Origin: CAZVPF01 sp964628195
GTDB taxonomy: Bacteria > Planctomycetota > Phycisphaerae > Sedimentisphaerales > Anaerohalosphaeraceae
NCBI GenBank assembly: GCA_964628195.1
Contig: CAZVPF010000016.1
Location: forward strand, 1-64,000
Direction of reading: 5' to 3'
Length of the DNA stretch: 64,000 bases
The notes beneath the pieces are model-generated. The model made no database searches and had not been told where the DNA came from. It was given only the letters and a program-made list of their open reading frames with translations. The number at the start of each line of letters is the position of its first letter. The first letter of the stretch is position 1. Positions 50,900-59,647 of the stretch are shown in pieces. Position numbers and translations under genes: made by a program.

Positions 50900-53005
50900 A
50901 TGGGCGATCTGAAATTACCCGGTTTATCGACCGGAATTGACACTAACGCGTTGATCCAGCAGTTGATGGAGGTCAACAGGCGCAGGCTGTATCTTTATCA
51001 GAACGACCTGGAGACTCAGCAGGCCAAGCGCGACGCGGTTTCTGAGCTGGATAACCTGCTGAGCAAATTCAGCAAGAAGACTTCGGCGCTTTCCGACAGC
51101 AGCCAATTGAAATCTTTCAAGGCAACGTCGAGCGATAAAGATGCGCTTAGTCTCGAGGCGACATCGCAGGCGACCGAGGGCAGTCATAAGGTTCAGATAA
51201 AACAGCTTGCGACTTCGAGCAGGTTCGTTCATGACGGGCTGGAGTTCAAGGAGGACCTTGTAGGCGAGGGGTACTTTATATTTTCGTACAACAACAAGGA
51301 AATGGTTATTGAGACTACGGATGAGACGACGCTCGAGGGTCTTGTCAATTCAATAAACGAGGACCCGGAGAACCCGGGGGTTACGGCGAGCCTGCTGAGG
51401 TATGACGGGGGCAGCGGAGAGTATCATCTTGTGCTTGCAGGGCAGGATAACGGCAGCGATTATGAAATAAGCATAAACGACAGCACCACGCAGATAATAA
51501 CCTCCGATGCCGATTCGGTGTTTGAGACAGGCGGGCTTGCGGCGGACGAAACGGCGAAGATAATCGACCTGGACCAATTCAGTTTTACCGACGGGGGGAC
51601 CTCTATAACCGGCGGGAGTCCATACTTTACTATAGGCGGCACAGACGCCGACGGAAACGCAATCGCCGATGTTACTCTTAATGTAACTTCAAATACAAAG
51701 GTAAGCCATCTTATATCCAAGATTAACGACGCCTTTGACGGAGTTGCAACGGCGACATACGTGGACGGTGAAATACGCCTGATGAATGACACAGCGGGTT
51801 TGAACGGCACAACTCTTTCGATAACGTACAATGCTGACGGTTCGAATACTTCTTTTAATGCGCTTAATTTTTCGAACGAACAGGACGGCGGACAGCACGC
51901 AGGCAGTATACTTGCCGGTTTTGAGAATGCCACTTTCACCCAGACCCAGGAGGCGAAGGATTCGCTTATAAGGGTAGACGGATATCCTCCGGATAACGGG
52001 GACGCGAACGACGACTCGGACTGGATCGCTCGAAGCTCCAATACCGTTGACGATGTTATATCGGGGGTTACACTGAAGCTTCACGATGTTACGGGCAATG
52101 AGACAGACGGTTTCGACGAGATAGAAGTGAACCTTACCCGCGATACGGAAAAACTTTTGGGCAATGTTCAGGCGCTTGTGGATTCGTATAACGAAATAGT
52201 AGATTTCTTCGATGCCAATGCGGGGTATGACCCGGAAACCGAAGAGGCGGGGGTTCTTTTCGGGGATTATTCGATAACGAGCCTTGAAAGTGCGCTTAGA
52301 ACCCCGATCGGGACGACGGTGACGGGTTTCAGCAGCGGTGTGGATTCTTTCGTACTGGCCAGTGAAATAGGGATAGAATTCAACAGGGAAGGGAAGATAG
52401 ATTTCTCATCGGAGACCTTTAACGAGGCGATCAACGAAGATTATATGGGTGTGCTGAGGCTTATAGGTGCGCAAAAGACAGGTTCTGCGGCGGGTTCTGC
52501 GGCGATTAAATTTTACGACGCCAGCGAAACGATGACCACTGCGGGAATTTACGAGGTGAAAGTTACCGTAAGCGGAGGGGTTATAACCGAAGCCAAGATG
52601 CGCACGAAAGGCTCGAGCAGCTGGAACGATGCGGAGATTGACGGAAATACGATCACCGGTAAGATGGACCGGGACAGCAACAATGATTATATCTATGACG
52701 AGGCCGCGCTGCAGCTTACTGTTGATACAAGCAGCGACGGAACTTACGAATCCGATGTTTATGTAAGGCAGGGCTTTGCGGGCGGGCTGGACGATCTGCT
52801 TGATGATATGCTTGACTCCATCGACGGGCGTGTACAAATAAACAAGGACGCACTCGACAGGAAGATCAAGTATATAAAGGAGAATATAGACGCCGAAGAA
52901 GCAAGGCTTGAGGACACGGAGGAAAGGCTTGTGGCAAAGTATGCGCGACTTGAAAGGAACATGTCTCTGCTTCAGCAGCAGTTCGCGGGTCTAAGTATGG
53001 TTTAG
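50900..53005 (+). CDS. fliD: Flagellar filament cap protein FliD
   Basis: This 701-residue protein starts GDLKLPGLSTGIDTNALIQQ with LMEVNRRRLYLYQND (FliD N-terminal) and ends with the FliD C-terminal helices ALDRKIKYIKENIDAEEARL, TEERLVAKYARLERNMS and LLQQQFAGLS. Flagellin-hook-type beta modules fill the middle (for example EGSHKVQIKQLATSSRF). FliD caps the filament tip and folds flagellin as it emerges. It is longer than the enterobacterial type (about 470), with extra beta domains. No fliS follows; the next gene is glmS on the other strand. Confidence 0.93.
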   Translation: MGDLKLPGLSTGIDTNALIQQLMEVNRRRLYLYQNDLETQQAKRDAVSELDNLLSKFSKKTSALSDSSQLKSFKATSSDKDALSLEATSQATEGSHKVQIKQLATSSRFVHDGLEFKEDLVGEGYFIFSYNNKEMVIETTDETTLEGLVNSINEDPENPGVTASLLRYDGGSGEYHLVLAGQDNGSDYEISINDSTTQIITSDADSVFETGGLAADETAKIIDLDQFSFTDGGTSITGGSPYFTIGGTDADGNAIADVTLNVTSNTKVSHLISKINDAFDGVATATYVDGEIRLMNDTAGLNGTTLSITYNADGSNTSFNALNFSNEQDGGQHAGSILAGFENATFTQTQEAKDSLIRVDGYPPDNGDANDDSDWIARSSNTVDDVISGVTLKLHDVTGNETDGFDEIEVNLTRDTEKLLGNVQALVDSYNEIVDFFDANAGYDPETEEAGVLFGDYSITSLESALRTPIGTTVTGFSSGVDSFVLASEIGIEFNREGKIDFSSETFNEAINEDYMGVLRLIGAQKTGSAAGSAAIKFYDASETMTTAGIYEVKVTVSGGVITEAKMRTKGSSSWNDAEIDGNTITGKMDRDSNNDYIYDEAALQLTVDTSSDGTYESDVYVRQGFAGGLDDLLDDMLDSIDGRVQINKDALDRKIKYIKENIDAEEARLEDTEERLVAKYARLERNMSLLQQQFAGLSMV

Positions 53006-53041
53006 CTGCAAAGGGTTCGTTTACAATTCGCCCTAATACAT

Positions 53042-53065
53042 AATTGCGCCGCAGTGCAATTTTTT
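53042..53065 (+). terminator. Possible terminator after fliD
   Basis: A six-pair stem AATTGC/GCAATT (53042-53047 and 53056-53061) with an 8-base loop runs into six T. It is a weak stem but well placed, 37 bases past the fliD stop and between convergent genes. Confidence 0.5.
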
Positions 53066-53132
53066 GTTACACGGTCATTTTGGCCGCTGCACTTCGTTTA
53101 GTTCTTTCTATGCTGTTTTTTATAAGGTGAAA

Positions 53133-54983
53133 TTATTCAACCGTTACGCTTTTGGCGAGGTTCCTGGGTTTGTCGACATCGTGCCCGCGGAACACCGCTG
53201 CGTGATAGGCGAGAAGCTGAAGCGGTATAACCGTAAGCAGCGGCTGAAGCTGCTCGGGGGCGTCGGGGACGGTGATCAGGTAATCGGCGTATCGTTCGAT
53301 CTCCTTGTCGCCCTCAGTGGCTACGACGATGGTCTTGCCGTTGCGTGCGCGGACCTCTTCGATGTTTCCGACGATCTTGTCGTAATGCGAGCATTTTGTC
53401 GCGATGAAGACAGCGGGCATGTTCTCGGTTATAAGCGCGATGGGTCCGTGTTTCATCTCGGCGGCGGGCAGGCCTTCGGCGTGGATGTAGCTTATTTCCT
53501 TGAGCTTGAGCGCGCCTTCGAGCGCGACGGGGTAGTTGAAGCCCCTGCCGAGGAAAAGCCAGTTTTCCTTGTCGCAGTTGGCCTTGGCGATGTCGCGGAT
53601 TATGTCGTTTTGCTTGAGAATCAGGCCTACCTTGTTGGGGATGTCTTCGAGTTCCCTGAGCAGGCTGCCTGCGAATTCGTTGCTGAGGAATTTTCTTCTG
53701 CCCAGCTCGATAGCAAGCATTGTCAGGACTGCGACCTGGGCGGTGAAGGCTTTTGTACTGGCGACGCCTATTTCCGGGCCGACCCGGAGGTATACACCTG
53801 CGTCGGTCATGCGTGCAATCGTCGAACCGACAACGTTGACGATTCCCAGCACGAGGGCGCCCCTGTCCTTTGCCTGTTCGATGGCGGCGATGGTGTCGGC
53901 GGTTTCCCCGGACTGGCTAATTGCTGTAAAGACGGTGCGGTCCTCGATGACGGGGTTTCTGTATCGAAATTCGCTTGCGTATTCGACCTCTGTGGGAATG
54001 CGCGCGAGCTGTTCGAGGAGGAACTCTCCTACCAGGCCGGCGTGCCATGCCGTTCCGCATGCGCTGAGGATGAAACGCCGGGACCTTGTTAGCTCGCGGA
54101 AGTGGGATGTCAGTCCGCCGAGCACGACCTTTGCGTTTTTAACGTCGAGGCGTCCGCCAAGACAGGTTGAAAGGGCGGCGGGCTGTTCGAATATTTCCTT
54201 CTGCATGTAATGGTCGTAACCGGCAAGTTCGATTTCATCGAGCGAGAATTCGATTTCCTGTATCTGTTTGGTTACCGTTACGTTGTCTACGGTTTTAGTG
54301 CGGAAGCTGTCTTTGCCGAGCGTGACCATCTCGCCGTCGCTGAGGTAGATGGCCGAGGTTGTATGCTCGACTATTGCAGAGGCGTCGGAGGCGATGACGT
54401 ATTCGTTTTCGCCAACACCCACGAGCAGCGGGCTTCCCTTTTTGGCCCCGATAAGCATATCCGGCTGGTCGGTGCACATTACCGCAAGGCCGTAGGTTCC
54501 GTAGAGTTTATTAAGAGCTTGCTGAACGGACCACTCGAATTTGTTCTGGCCTTTCGTCGGGGTTGCGTTTGCGTAGAAATAGCCGATTAGATTTGCTATA
54601 ACTTCCGAGTCGGTGTCGCTTTTGAACTCGCAGCCTTCGCTTATGAGCCATTTTTTCAGCGTGTTGTAGTTTTCGATGATGCCGTTATGGACGATGACTA
54701 TTTTGCCCGTGCAGTCGATATGCGGATGCGCGTTGACCTCGTTTGGCGGGCCGTGGGTTGCCCACCTTGTATGACCCATGCCGAGTGTTTCGCCGGAGTC
54801 CTGTCCGTTAATGAGGTTTTCAAGTATGCTTATTCTGCCGGGCGTCTTGTGCATCCTGATGCTGCCGTCATTTATAAACGCAACGCCGGCTGAGTCGTAA
54901 CCGCGGTATTCGAGCCTTTTCAAACCCTCAAGCAACAGGCCCTGTGAAGGTTTATCGCCGATATAAGCAACTATTCCGCACAT
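53133..54983 (-). CDS. glmS: Glutamine-fructose-6-phosphate aminotransferase
   Basis: This 616-residue enzyme makes glucosamine-6-phosphate, the first step to UDP-GlcNAc for peptidoglycan and glycans. The N-terminal glutaminase domain begins MCGIVAYIGDK (catalytic Cys2) with RLEYRGYDSAG, HTRWATHGPPNEVNAHPH and HNGIIENYNTLKKWL. Two SIS isomerase domains follow, with SACGTAWHAGLVGEFLLEQL, SQSGETADTIAAIE and the C-terminal KPRNLAKSVTVE. Length is canonical. It is convergent with fliD. AGAGGG lies 6-8 bases before the ATG. No glmS ribozyme-like element was recognised in its leader. Confidence 0.96.
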   Translation of the reverse strand: MCGIVAYIGDKPSQGLLLEGLKRLEYRGYDSAGVAFINDGSIRMHKTPGRISILENLINGQDSGETLGMGHTRWATHGPPNEVNAHPHIDCTGKIVIVHNGIIENYNTLKKWLISEGCEFKSDTDSEVIANLIGYFYANATPTKGQNKFEWSVQQALNKLYGTYGLAVMCTDQPDMLIGAKKGSPLLVGVGENEYVIASDASAIVEHTTSAIYLSDGEMVTLGKDSFRTKTVDNVTVTKQIQEIEFSLDEIELAGYDHYMQKEIFEQPAALSTCLGGRLDVKNAKVVLGGLTSHFRELTRSRRFILSACGTAWHAGLVGEFLLEQLARIPTEVEYASEFRYRNPVIEDRTVFTAISQSGETADTIAAIEQAKDRGALVLGIVNVVGSTIARMTDAGVYLRVGPEIGVASTKAFTAQVAVLTMLAIELGRRKFLSNEFAGSLLRELEDIPNKVGLILKQNDIIRDIAKANCDKENWLFLGRGFNYPVALEGALKLKEISYIHAEGLPAAEMKHGPIALITENMPAVFIATKCSHYDKIVGNIEEVRARNGKTIVVATEGDKEIERYADYLITVPDAPEQLQPLLTVIPLQLLAYHAAVFRGHDVDKPRNLAKSVTVE

Positions 54984-55156
54984 ATTATTTCCCTCTTGAA
55001 CTCCGGAATCATTATTATTTAATAATTTTATCGTCTAAAAGATGGGTAAAATCAAGGAAAATAAAGGCAATATCGCATACAAATACGTAGGGTAACGGGT
55101 AAAATGCGTGAGTTTCTACAATTTCGTAAAAAACAGCTTTTTTCTACATCCCATAA

Positions 55157-55184
55157 AAAAAGGCTGCCCAGAGACAGCCTTTTT
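55157..55184 (-). terminator. Terminator of the secretin gene
   Basis: AAAAAGGCTG/CAGCCTTTTT (55157-55166 and 55175-55184) surrounds an 8-base loop, with U-rich tails on both strands. It lies 35 bases past the secretin stop and upstream of the glmS start. Confidence 0.75.
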
Positions 55185-55218
55185 GAATTTAGTCTAAATT
55201 GTTATAAACCGTGTTGGT

Positions 55219-58200
55219 TTACTCCATAGCCGCGATTGCGTCCTGCTCGGTTTCTTCCTTGAGCAGTATGGTCGGTTTTACGAGTATCAGCAGGACCTGC
55301 TTGTCCTTGACCTCGCTGCGGTTGCGGAAAAGTCTTCCCACTATAGGCAGCTTGCTGAGCATCGGCACACCGGATTCTATCTCTTTTTCGGCTGTGAGTG
55401 TCTGGCCGCCCAGAAGGACCGTACCGCGGTCGGGCACACGGACCCTTGTGCGGACGACGGTGGTTTCATAGGTGGGAAGCTCATATGTTGCCGATTGTAC
55501 CTCGCCGTTTATAGTACCCTGAACAGTACCGATAGAGCCCTCAAGCTCATTTTCAAGCTCGGCCTGGATAGTTAGGTCGACATATTTTTTGTCCGAAGTA
55601 ATCGTCGGCTGAATGTCGACAAGTATGTAATGACTCTGAATGACATCCTGCTGGGGGTCAAAGTAGAAATTTGTAACCGCGTCGTCTTCGGTAATGTCGA
55701 CGGTGTCGGATACAAGGGTGACATCACTGATGTAAGTTCTCTCTGTCATTATCATAAGGCCGGCTCTTTGTCCGCTTAATACCATCAGCTTGGGAGCGGT
55801 CAGGGACTTCGAGTTTGCGTGCATCTGGGTTGCCCTGACGAGGAAGTCAACTGTCAGGTCGTCCATGTCATTATATGTGAAACCGAGGTTCATCGCCGGG
55901 TTTGTATTTCCGCCAAGGCTGCTGGTAACTGTGCTTGCCGAAGGAGTGACAGCTTCGTAAGAACCGAAGGTGATGGGATTTCCTGCGGCTCCGATCGTAC
56001 CTATCTTGCCGCCGATGTGCAGCCGCTGGATTGTCATGTCGATGCCGATATCCTCAAGGTAGTTTTCGTCGACCAGCAGGAACCTTGTTTCGATCGCTAC
56101 CTGGTTTCCGATGCTTTCCATTTCCTTCTTAATGAATTCACGTATCTGCCTGTGAACTTCGGCGGTCTGCCAGACGACCAGCTTTGTAGAGCCTCCGCCG
56201 TAACCGAAGATCTCTATTCTTCCCTCGCCGCCGTTTTCATACCATGTATCGGGCTCGATCGTTTCCTGGATTACCCATCGGATGTCGTCTGCCCTGTCGT
56301 CAGCAAGACCGGTGAGGTCGTCACTACCGCCGGAACCGCCGCCTCTGCTGGAGCCTCCGCTTCTGCCTCCAGAGGAACCTCCTCTTGAGCTTCCGCCACG
56401 GCTTGAACCGCTGCTTCTGCTGGAGCCTCCGCTTCGACCGCCAGAGGAACCGCCGCCTCTGCTTGATCCGCCACTTCGACCGCCGGATGATCCGCCTCTT
56501 CCGCCGCCGCCTGATGATGTTTCCATGTCCTCGCCGATGAAGTCAGCCGGTGCCGAGGTCAGTTCTGTTATGTCGTAGCTGTCTGAGTAATATTCCGAAG
56601 GCAGTGAGTCCTGTGTCGCTATGGTTATCGTACCTTCTTCGATTACAAAACCAATTTCTACAAAACCTCCGCCGACAGCGTCGAGCAGCCTGCTGAGGCC
56701 GGTGCGGACCTTAACATTTGTAAGCCCCTGTCCGGACATACCGATTGGCTCGGACTTTTCGATAAAAGCATTCTCACTGAGGTCTTTCCAGTTGACAATG
56801 ATTGGAAGCGGGGGGTCGACCGAATTTTGAATAATCTCTATTGCTTCTTCAAGCGTTGTTTCTTCTGTGAGCATTGAAAGGTCAACGGTCTTGTCGAGCA
56901 TTTCGTTGACAGCCTGGTCCTCGGCGCTCATTTTTCCGAGCCCTTCCTCTTCGCGTCTCGCGGTGAACTCTTTCCAGTCCTTGGCGAAGTTGATTTCCTT
57001 TGCCCAGGGGATCGAACGCCTGTCGGCTTCGATAAGCAGCTTGAGCTCTTCTTCGTTGCTCTTTTTCTGGATTTCGAGCTGTTCACGGTACCTTACGGTG
57101 TCTTCAAGTGTGCGTTTAAGAATAAGTGCGTTGTTATTGTAAGGATCAAGTGCGATGAGCTGTTCGAGCTGGCCGAGCGCCTCTTTATAACGCTGCTGTT
57201 CCTGGAACGCGCGGGCACGGGCCATGTATTCCTGTATGGCTTCTTTACGCTGCTGCTCCATTGTCTGGCGGATTTCGGAACGAAGCTGTTGTGTCTGCTC
57301 TCTTCGCTGGGCCTCCATCTGCTCGACATATTGTTTTTCACGTTGAGTAATCAGCTCGTCGAGACTTGCAAGCTCGGTCCTGTACTGTTCGTAAAGGTCG
57401 TCGCCGAGCAGCAGCTTGTTCCTGTTTACGAGTGTAATTGCCCTTGCGACGGCTTGCCTGGCCTGGGCGAACTGGTTTTCGCTTAAATGCTGATTTGCCT
57501 TTGCCTTTGCATCTTCAACGACGGCTTTGGTGTAGCTTCTCTGGCGGCTGCGTTTTTGCTCGATAACCCTTATATAACCGGACTGGTCATTTTGCTGTTG
57601 TGCGTTTTGTGCTTGCTCCTGCTGGGCAGGTTCCGGGGCCAGCTGTGTTTGCTGCTGGTCCGATTGGTCTTGGTCCTCGGTTTCCATTTGCATTTCATAT
57701 TCGCCGCCATGATCTGTGGAGTTTTTCTCCTCTCCGGCGTTTAGCAGTTCCTGTTCTACGGAGACCTCTTGTGATGTTATCGCTATTTCGCCGTCGGGCT
57801 TTTCGGTTTGGGCCTGTTCTTCAAGCACAGCAATAGCGTTGTTGATACGCTCGCGTTCGTTCTCGGTGAGGTATTCGCTGTCGGAGATATTCTCAAGCTC
57901 GGTTATCGCCATGCGCATATTGCCAGCTGCGGCGTATTCGTCGCTGCGACTAAGGGCGCGGGATATCTCTATGCGTGCCTGCTTTACCTCCGTGATATCC
58001 TCAGCCAGGGCAATAGCCTGGTTTTGCGCGTCTTCGCCGAGGTACTCGTAGTAGTTCGCCATTAAGTCGTCCATTGTTTTTTCGGCCTGGTCGTAAAGAC
58101 CGCGGTTGTACTGTTCCAATGCGACTTTGAGGTTTATCTCTGCTTTTTTTGTCAATGCCTCGTTTTGTGAAACCTCGGCGGCATTTGTAGATTGGGCGCT

Positions 58201-58287
58201 TAAAAAAGCGAGCATCAGCACAAAAGGCAAGAGAATTAACAGGAATGATCTTACGCCATAATCCTTTAGGGAAAACAACTGTTTCAC
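55219..58287 (-). CDS. Secretin (GspD/PilQ-type outer-membrane channel), 1022 residues
   Basis: A signal peptide (hydrophobic core about 13-32, cleavage near TNAAE) is followed by a helical TPR-like region (about 45-150) and an acidic Gln-rich linker (about 185-240). A long helical stretch with TPR units comes next (about 250-440, LEQLIALDPYNNNALILKRT). A secretin N-type domain region covers about 470-580, and a Gly/Ser/Arg linker 588-654. The secretin core (about 690-1010) has LTAPKLMVLSGQRAGLMI, VRVPDRGTVLLGGQT and GVPMLSKLPIVGRLFRN, the secretin end motif. Secretins build the outer-membrane gate of type II secretion, type IV pili or phage export. No other secretion gene is near, so the system is unknown. 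The start is GTG 58287, with GGAG 7 bases before. Planctomycetes encode such solitary large secretins. Confidence 0.88.
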   Translation of the reverse strand: MKQLFSLKDYGVRSFLLILLPFVLMLAFLSAQSTNAAEVSQNEALTKKAEINLKVALEQYNRGLYDQAEKTMDDLMANYYEYLGEDAQNQAIALAEDITEVKQARIEISRALSRSDEYAAAGNMRMAITELENISDSEYLTENERERINNAIAVLEEQAQTEKPDGEIAITSQEVSVEQELLNAGEEKNSTDHGGEYEMQMETEDQDQSDQQQTQLAPEPAQQEQAQNAQQQNDQSGYIRVIEQKRSRQRSYTKAVVEDAKAKANQHLSENQFAQARQAVARAITLVNRNKLLLGDDLYEQYRTELASLDELITQREKQYVEQMEAQRREQTQQLRSEIRQTMEQQRKEAIQEYMARARAFQEQQRYKEALGQLEQLIALDPYNNNALILKRTLEDTVRYREQLEIQKKSNEEELKLLIEADRRSIPWAKEINFAKDWKEFTARREEEGLGKMSAEDQAVNEMLDKTVDLSMLTEETTLEEAIEIIQNSVDPPLPIIVNWKDLSENAFIEKSEPIGMSGQGLTNVKVRTGLSRLLDAVGGGFVEIGFVIEEGTITIATQDSLPSEYYSDSYDITELTSAPADFIGEDMETSSGGGGRGGSSGGRSGGSSRGGGSSGGRSGGSSRSSGSSRGGSSRGGSSGGRSGGSSRGGGSGGSDDLTGLADDRADDIRWVIQETIEPDTWYENGGEGRIEIFGYGGGSTKLVVWQTAEVHRQIREFIKKEMESIGNQVAIETRFLLVDENYLEDIGIDMTIQRLHIGGKIGTIGAAGNPITFGSYEAVTPSASTVTSSLGGNTNPAMNLGFTYNDMDDLTVDFLVRATQMHANSKSLTAPKLMVLSGQRAGLMIMTERTYISDVTLVSDTVDITEDDAVTNFYFDPQQDVIQSHYILVDIQPTITSDKKYVDLTIQAELENELEGSIGTVQGTINGEVQSATYELPTYETTVVRTRVRVPDRGTVLLGGQTLTAEKEIESGVPMLSKLPIVGRLFRNRSEVKDKQVLLILVKPTILLKEETEQDAIAAME
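56318..56526 (-). repeat. Gly/Ser/Arg low-complexity repeat in the secretin
   Basis: Codons for SGGRSGGSSRGG-like units are repeated about five times at residues 588-654. The DNA here is made of short near-repeats on the plus strand (variants of CCGCCTCTGCT and GAGCCTCCG). The linker is flexible, basic and placed between the periplasmic and channel domains. Confidence 0.8.
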
Positions 58288-58395
58288 AAAATTTCTCCAG
58301 ATATTATATATTATTACTATTACTTTTCAACCGGTCTTGTAATATCACCGGTACTAATATTAAAAACCGTTTTTTGACCGTTTAAACCGCCCTTG

Positions 58396-58431
58396 CCGGG
58401 CAGTTACCGAACAGTTTATAGTCCGGCAGTT
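58396..58431. repeat. Three short direct repeats upstream of the secretin and tsaB
   Basis: CCGGGCAGTT (58396-58405), CCGAACAGTT (58407-58416) and CCGGCAGTT (58423-58431) lie in 36 bases of the spacer between the divergent secretin and tsaB genes. They could be sites for a dimeric or multimeric regulator; nothing proves it. Beyond them the spacer (58288-58567) holds AT-rich DNA and no gene. Confidence 0.4.
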
Positions 58432-58567
58432 TATATGTAATGAAAAATTTATGCAAGCCAAATTTTCTGGAATTATTGCTGATAATGATATAACTTTTCG
58501 TGGACTGGCACAAATAAAAATATTGTATATATTTATAAAAAATATGTTTAGGAAATAAGGTTATACT

Positions 58568-59305
58568 GTGTCTAAAATAGATAAAAAGGCAATTGCGGTT
58601 TGTGTTGAAACGGCAGGTTCGCGGGGTTCGGCGGGTGTTGCCGTGGGCGGAGAATTGACGGAAGTGACTTGTTTTCATGGTGTTATGACGCACAGTGCCG
58701 AGCTTTTGCCGGCGATTAAGCAGCTTTTGGAAAGGGCGGGGGTTGGTGTGGATGAGCTTACGCATTTTGCTTTTACGGTTGGGCCGGGCAGTTTTACAGG
58801 GCTTAGAATCGCCGTTTCAGTGGCTAAAATGCTTGTTTTGGCGTACCCGGGGATAGAGCTTGTGCCGGTGAGGACCTCGGATGCGATAATGCAGAATGTT
58901 AAAACGGGGGCGGATTTTGCAAATATTAAGCGGCTGGGGACGGTGATCGATGCTAAAAGGGGGAATTTTTTCTGGTCGTATTATGAGCTTTCGGAGGGGG
59001 GGTATCGCAAGGTACGGGACGATTGTATGTTAAGTTCGGGCGAGATACTGGAAGAGTATGTTAATAAGGACAGGCCGCTGTGTCTTGCCGGTGAGGGGCT
59101 GGCGCGGCATTGGGGGCTTTTCGAAGCGGAAGGTGTTGAGATGCTGCCGGATGAAGTTTGGCGGCCGGGGGCGGAGTCGGTTTTTCACCAGGCTGTTGAG
59201 CAAAGCGGAAGTCAGCGGGGCGCCGAGCCGGTTAGTTTGCAGCCATTGTATATCCGACGGCCCGAGGCGGTGGAGAAATGGGAGAGGTTGAAAAGCAGGA
59301 AATAG
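58568..59305 (+). CDS. tsaB: tRNA threonylcarbamoyladenosine synthesis protein TsaB
   Basis: This 245-residue ASKHA-fold protein has VGPGSFTGLRIAVSVAKML (residues about 76-94), the signature of TsaB/YeaZ, and an N-terminal IAVCVETAGSRGS in place of the usual LAIDTS. TsaB is the non-catalytic partner of TsaD in making t6A37 in tRNAs that read ANN codons; tsaD is not in the window. The start is GTG 58568, with AAGG 8 bases before. The protein is longer than E. coli TsaB (231). The 3' end runs into the repeat-rich spacer. Confidence 0.88.
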   Translation: MSKIDKKAIAVCVETAGSRGSAGVAVGGELTEVTCFHGVMTHSAELLPAIKQLLERAGVGVDELTHFAFTVGPGSFTGLRIAVSVAKMLVLAYPGIELVPVRTSDAIMQNVKTGADFANIKRLGTVIDAKRGNFFWSYYELSEGGYRKVRDDCMLSSGEILEEYVNKDRPLCLAGEGLARHWGLFEAEGVEMLPDEVWRPGAESVFHQAVEQSGSQRGAEPVSLQPLYIRRPEAVEKWERLKSRK

Positions 59306-59367
59306 GTTATAGGGATAGAAAACAGAAAACAGAACATAGAACACAGAAAACAGGAAACAGAAAACAG

Positions 59368-59422
59368 AACACAGAAAGGCGGGGGCGTTGGGGTGAAACA
59401 TGTATGCGGGGTTTGGCGGCGG
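59368..59422. repeat. 55-base direct repeat, copy 1
   Basis: It begins AACACAGAAAGGCGGGGGCG and ends GGTTTGGCGGCGG. It matches copy 2 at 59521-59575 at 54 of 55 positions, with the single difference at position 11 (G versus A). The two copies start 153 bases apart. Confidence 0.85.
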
Positions 59423-59520
59423 GGGCGGTGTTTTTTGTTTTCGCGATGAGCCGCCAAGCCGCTAAGGGAGGGAAACAGGTTACAGGTTATAGGGGATAGG
59501 GGATAGGTTATAGGAGTCAG

Positions 59521-59575
59521 AACACAGAAAAGCGGGGGCGTTGGGGTGAAACATGTATGCGGGGTTTGGCGGCGG
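59521..59575. repeat. 55-base direct repeat, copy 2
   Basis: This is the second copy of the unit at 59368-59422. Both contain the in-frame-looking segment GTGAAACATGTATGCGGGG, but no downstream frame of gene length follows. Confidence 0.85.
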
Positions 59576-59586
59576 TGGGTAAAAAA

Positions 59587-59615
59587 AGGCCGTGCAGCGG
59601 GAAGCGACACGGCCT
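59587..59615 (-). terminator. Terminator of the dockerin-like secreted protein gene
   Basis: On the minus strand AAGGCCGTG/CACGGCCTT encloses an 11-base loop that itself can pair in part, followed by seven U (59587-59581). It lies 33 bases past the stop. Confidence 0.8.
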
Positions 59616-59647
59616 TGCAGTTTCAATTATATTCGGTTCAGGTCAGA

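Larger units (their letters stand above)
59306..59647. other. Repeat-rich spacer after tsaB
   Basis: The 342 bases have no gene. They contain an A-rich minisatellite of AACAGAAAACAG-type units (about 59318-59380), a 55-base direct repeat (59368-59422 and 59521-59575, one mismatch), GGTTATAGG-type units between the copies, and the terminator at 59587-59615. Confidence 0.7.

Noticed and set aside
54984..55060. A glmS ribozyme in the leader of glmS
   Set aside because: The leader is AT-rich with no visible double-pseudoknot pattern.
58506..58525. TGGCACAAATAAAAATATTG as a sigma-54 site before tsaB
   Set aside because: The TTG lies too far from the GG and no GC follows.
59278..59499. Short frames in the repeat region after tsaB
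   Set aside because: They are made of repeat-encoded amino acids, overlap the tsaB end and lack any start signal.
59368..59575. A CRISPR array from the two 55-base repeats
   Set aside because: There are only two copies, the unit is longer than CRISPR repeats, the middle sequence is repetitive rather than spacer-like, and no cas genes are present.
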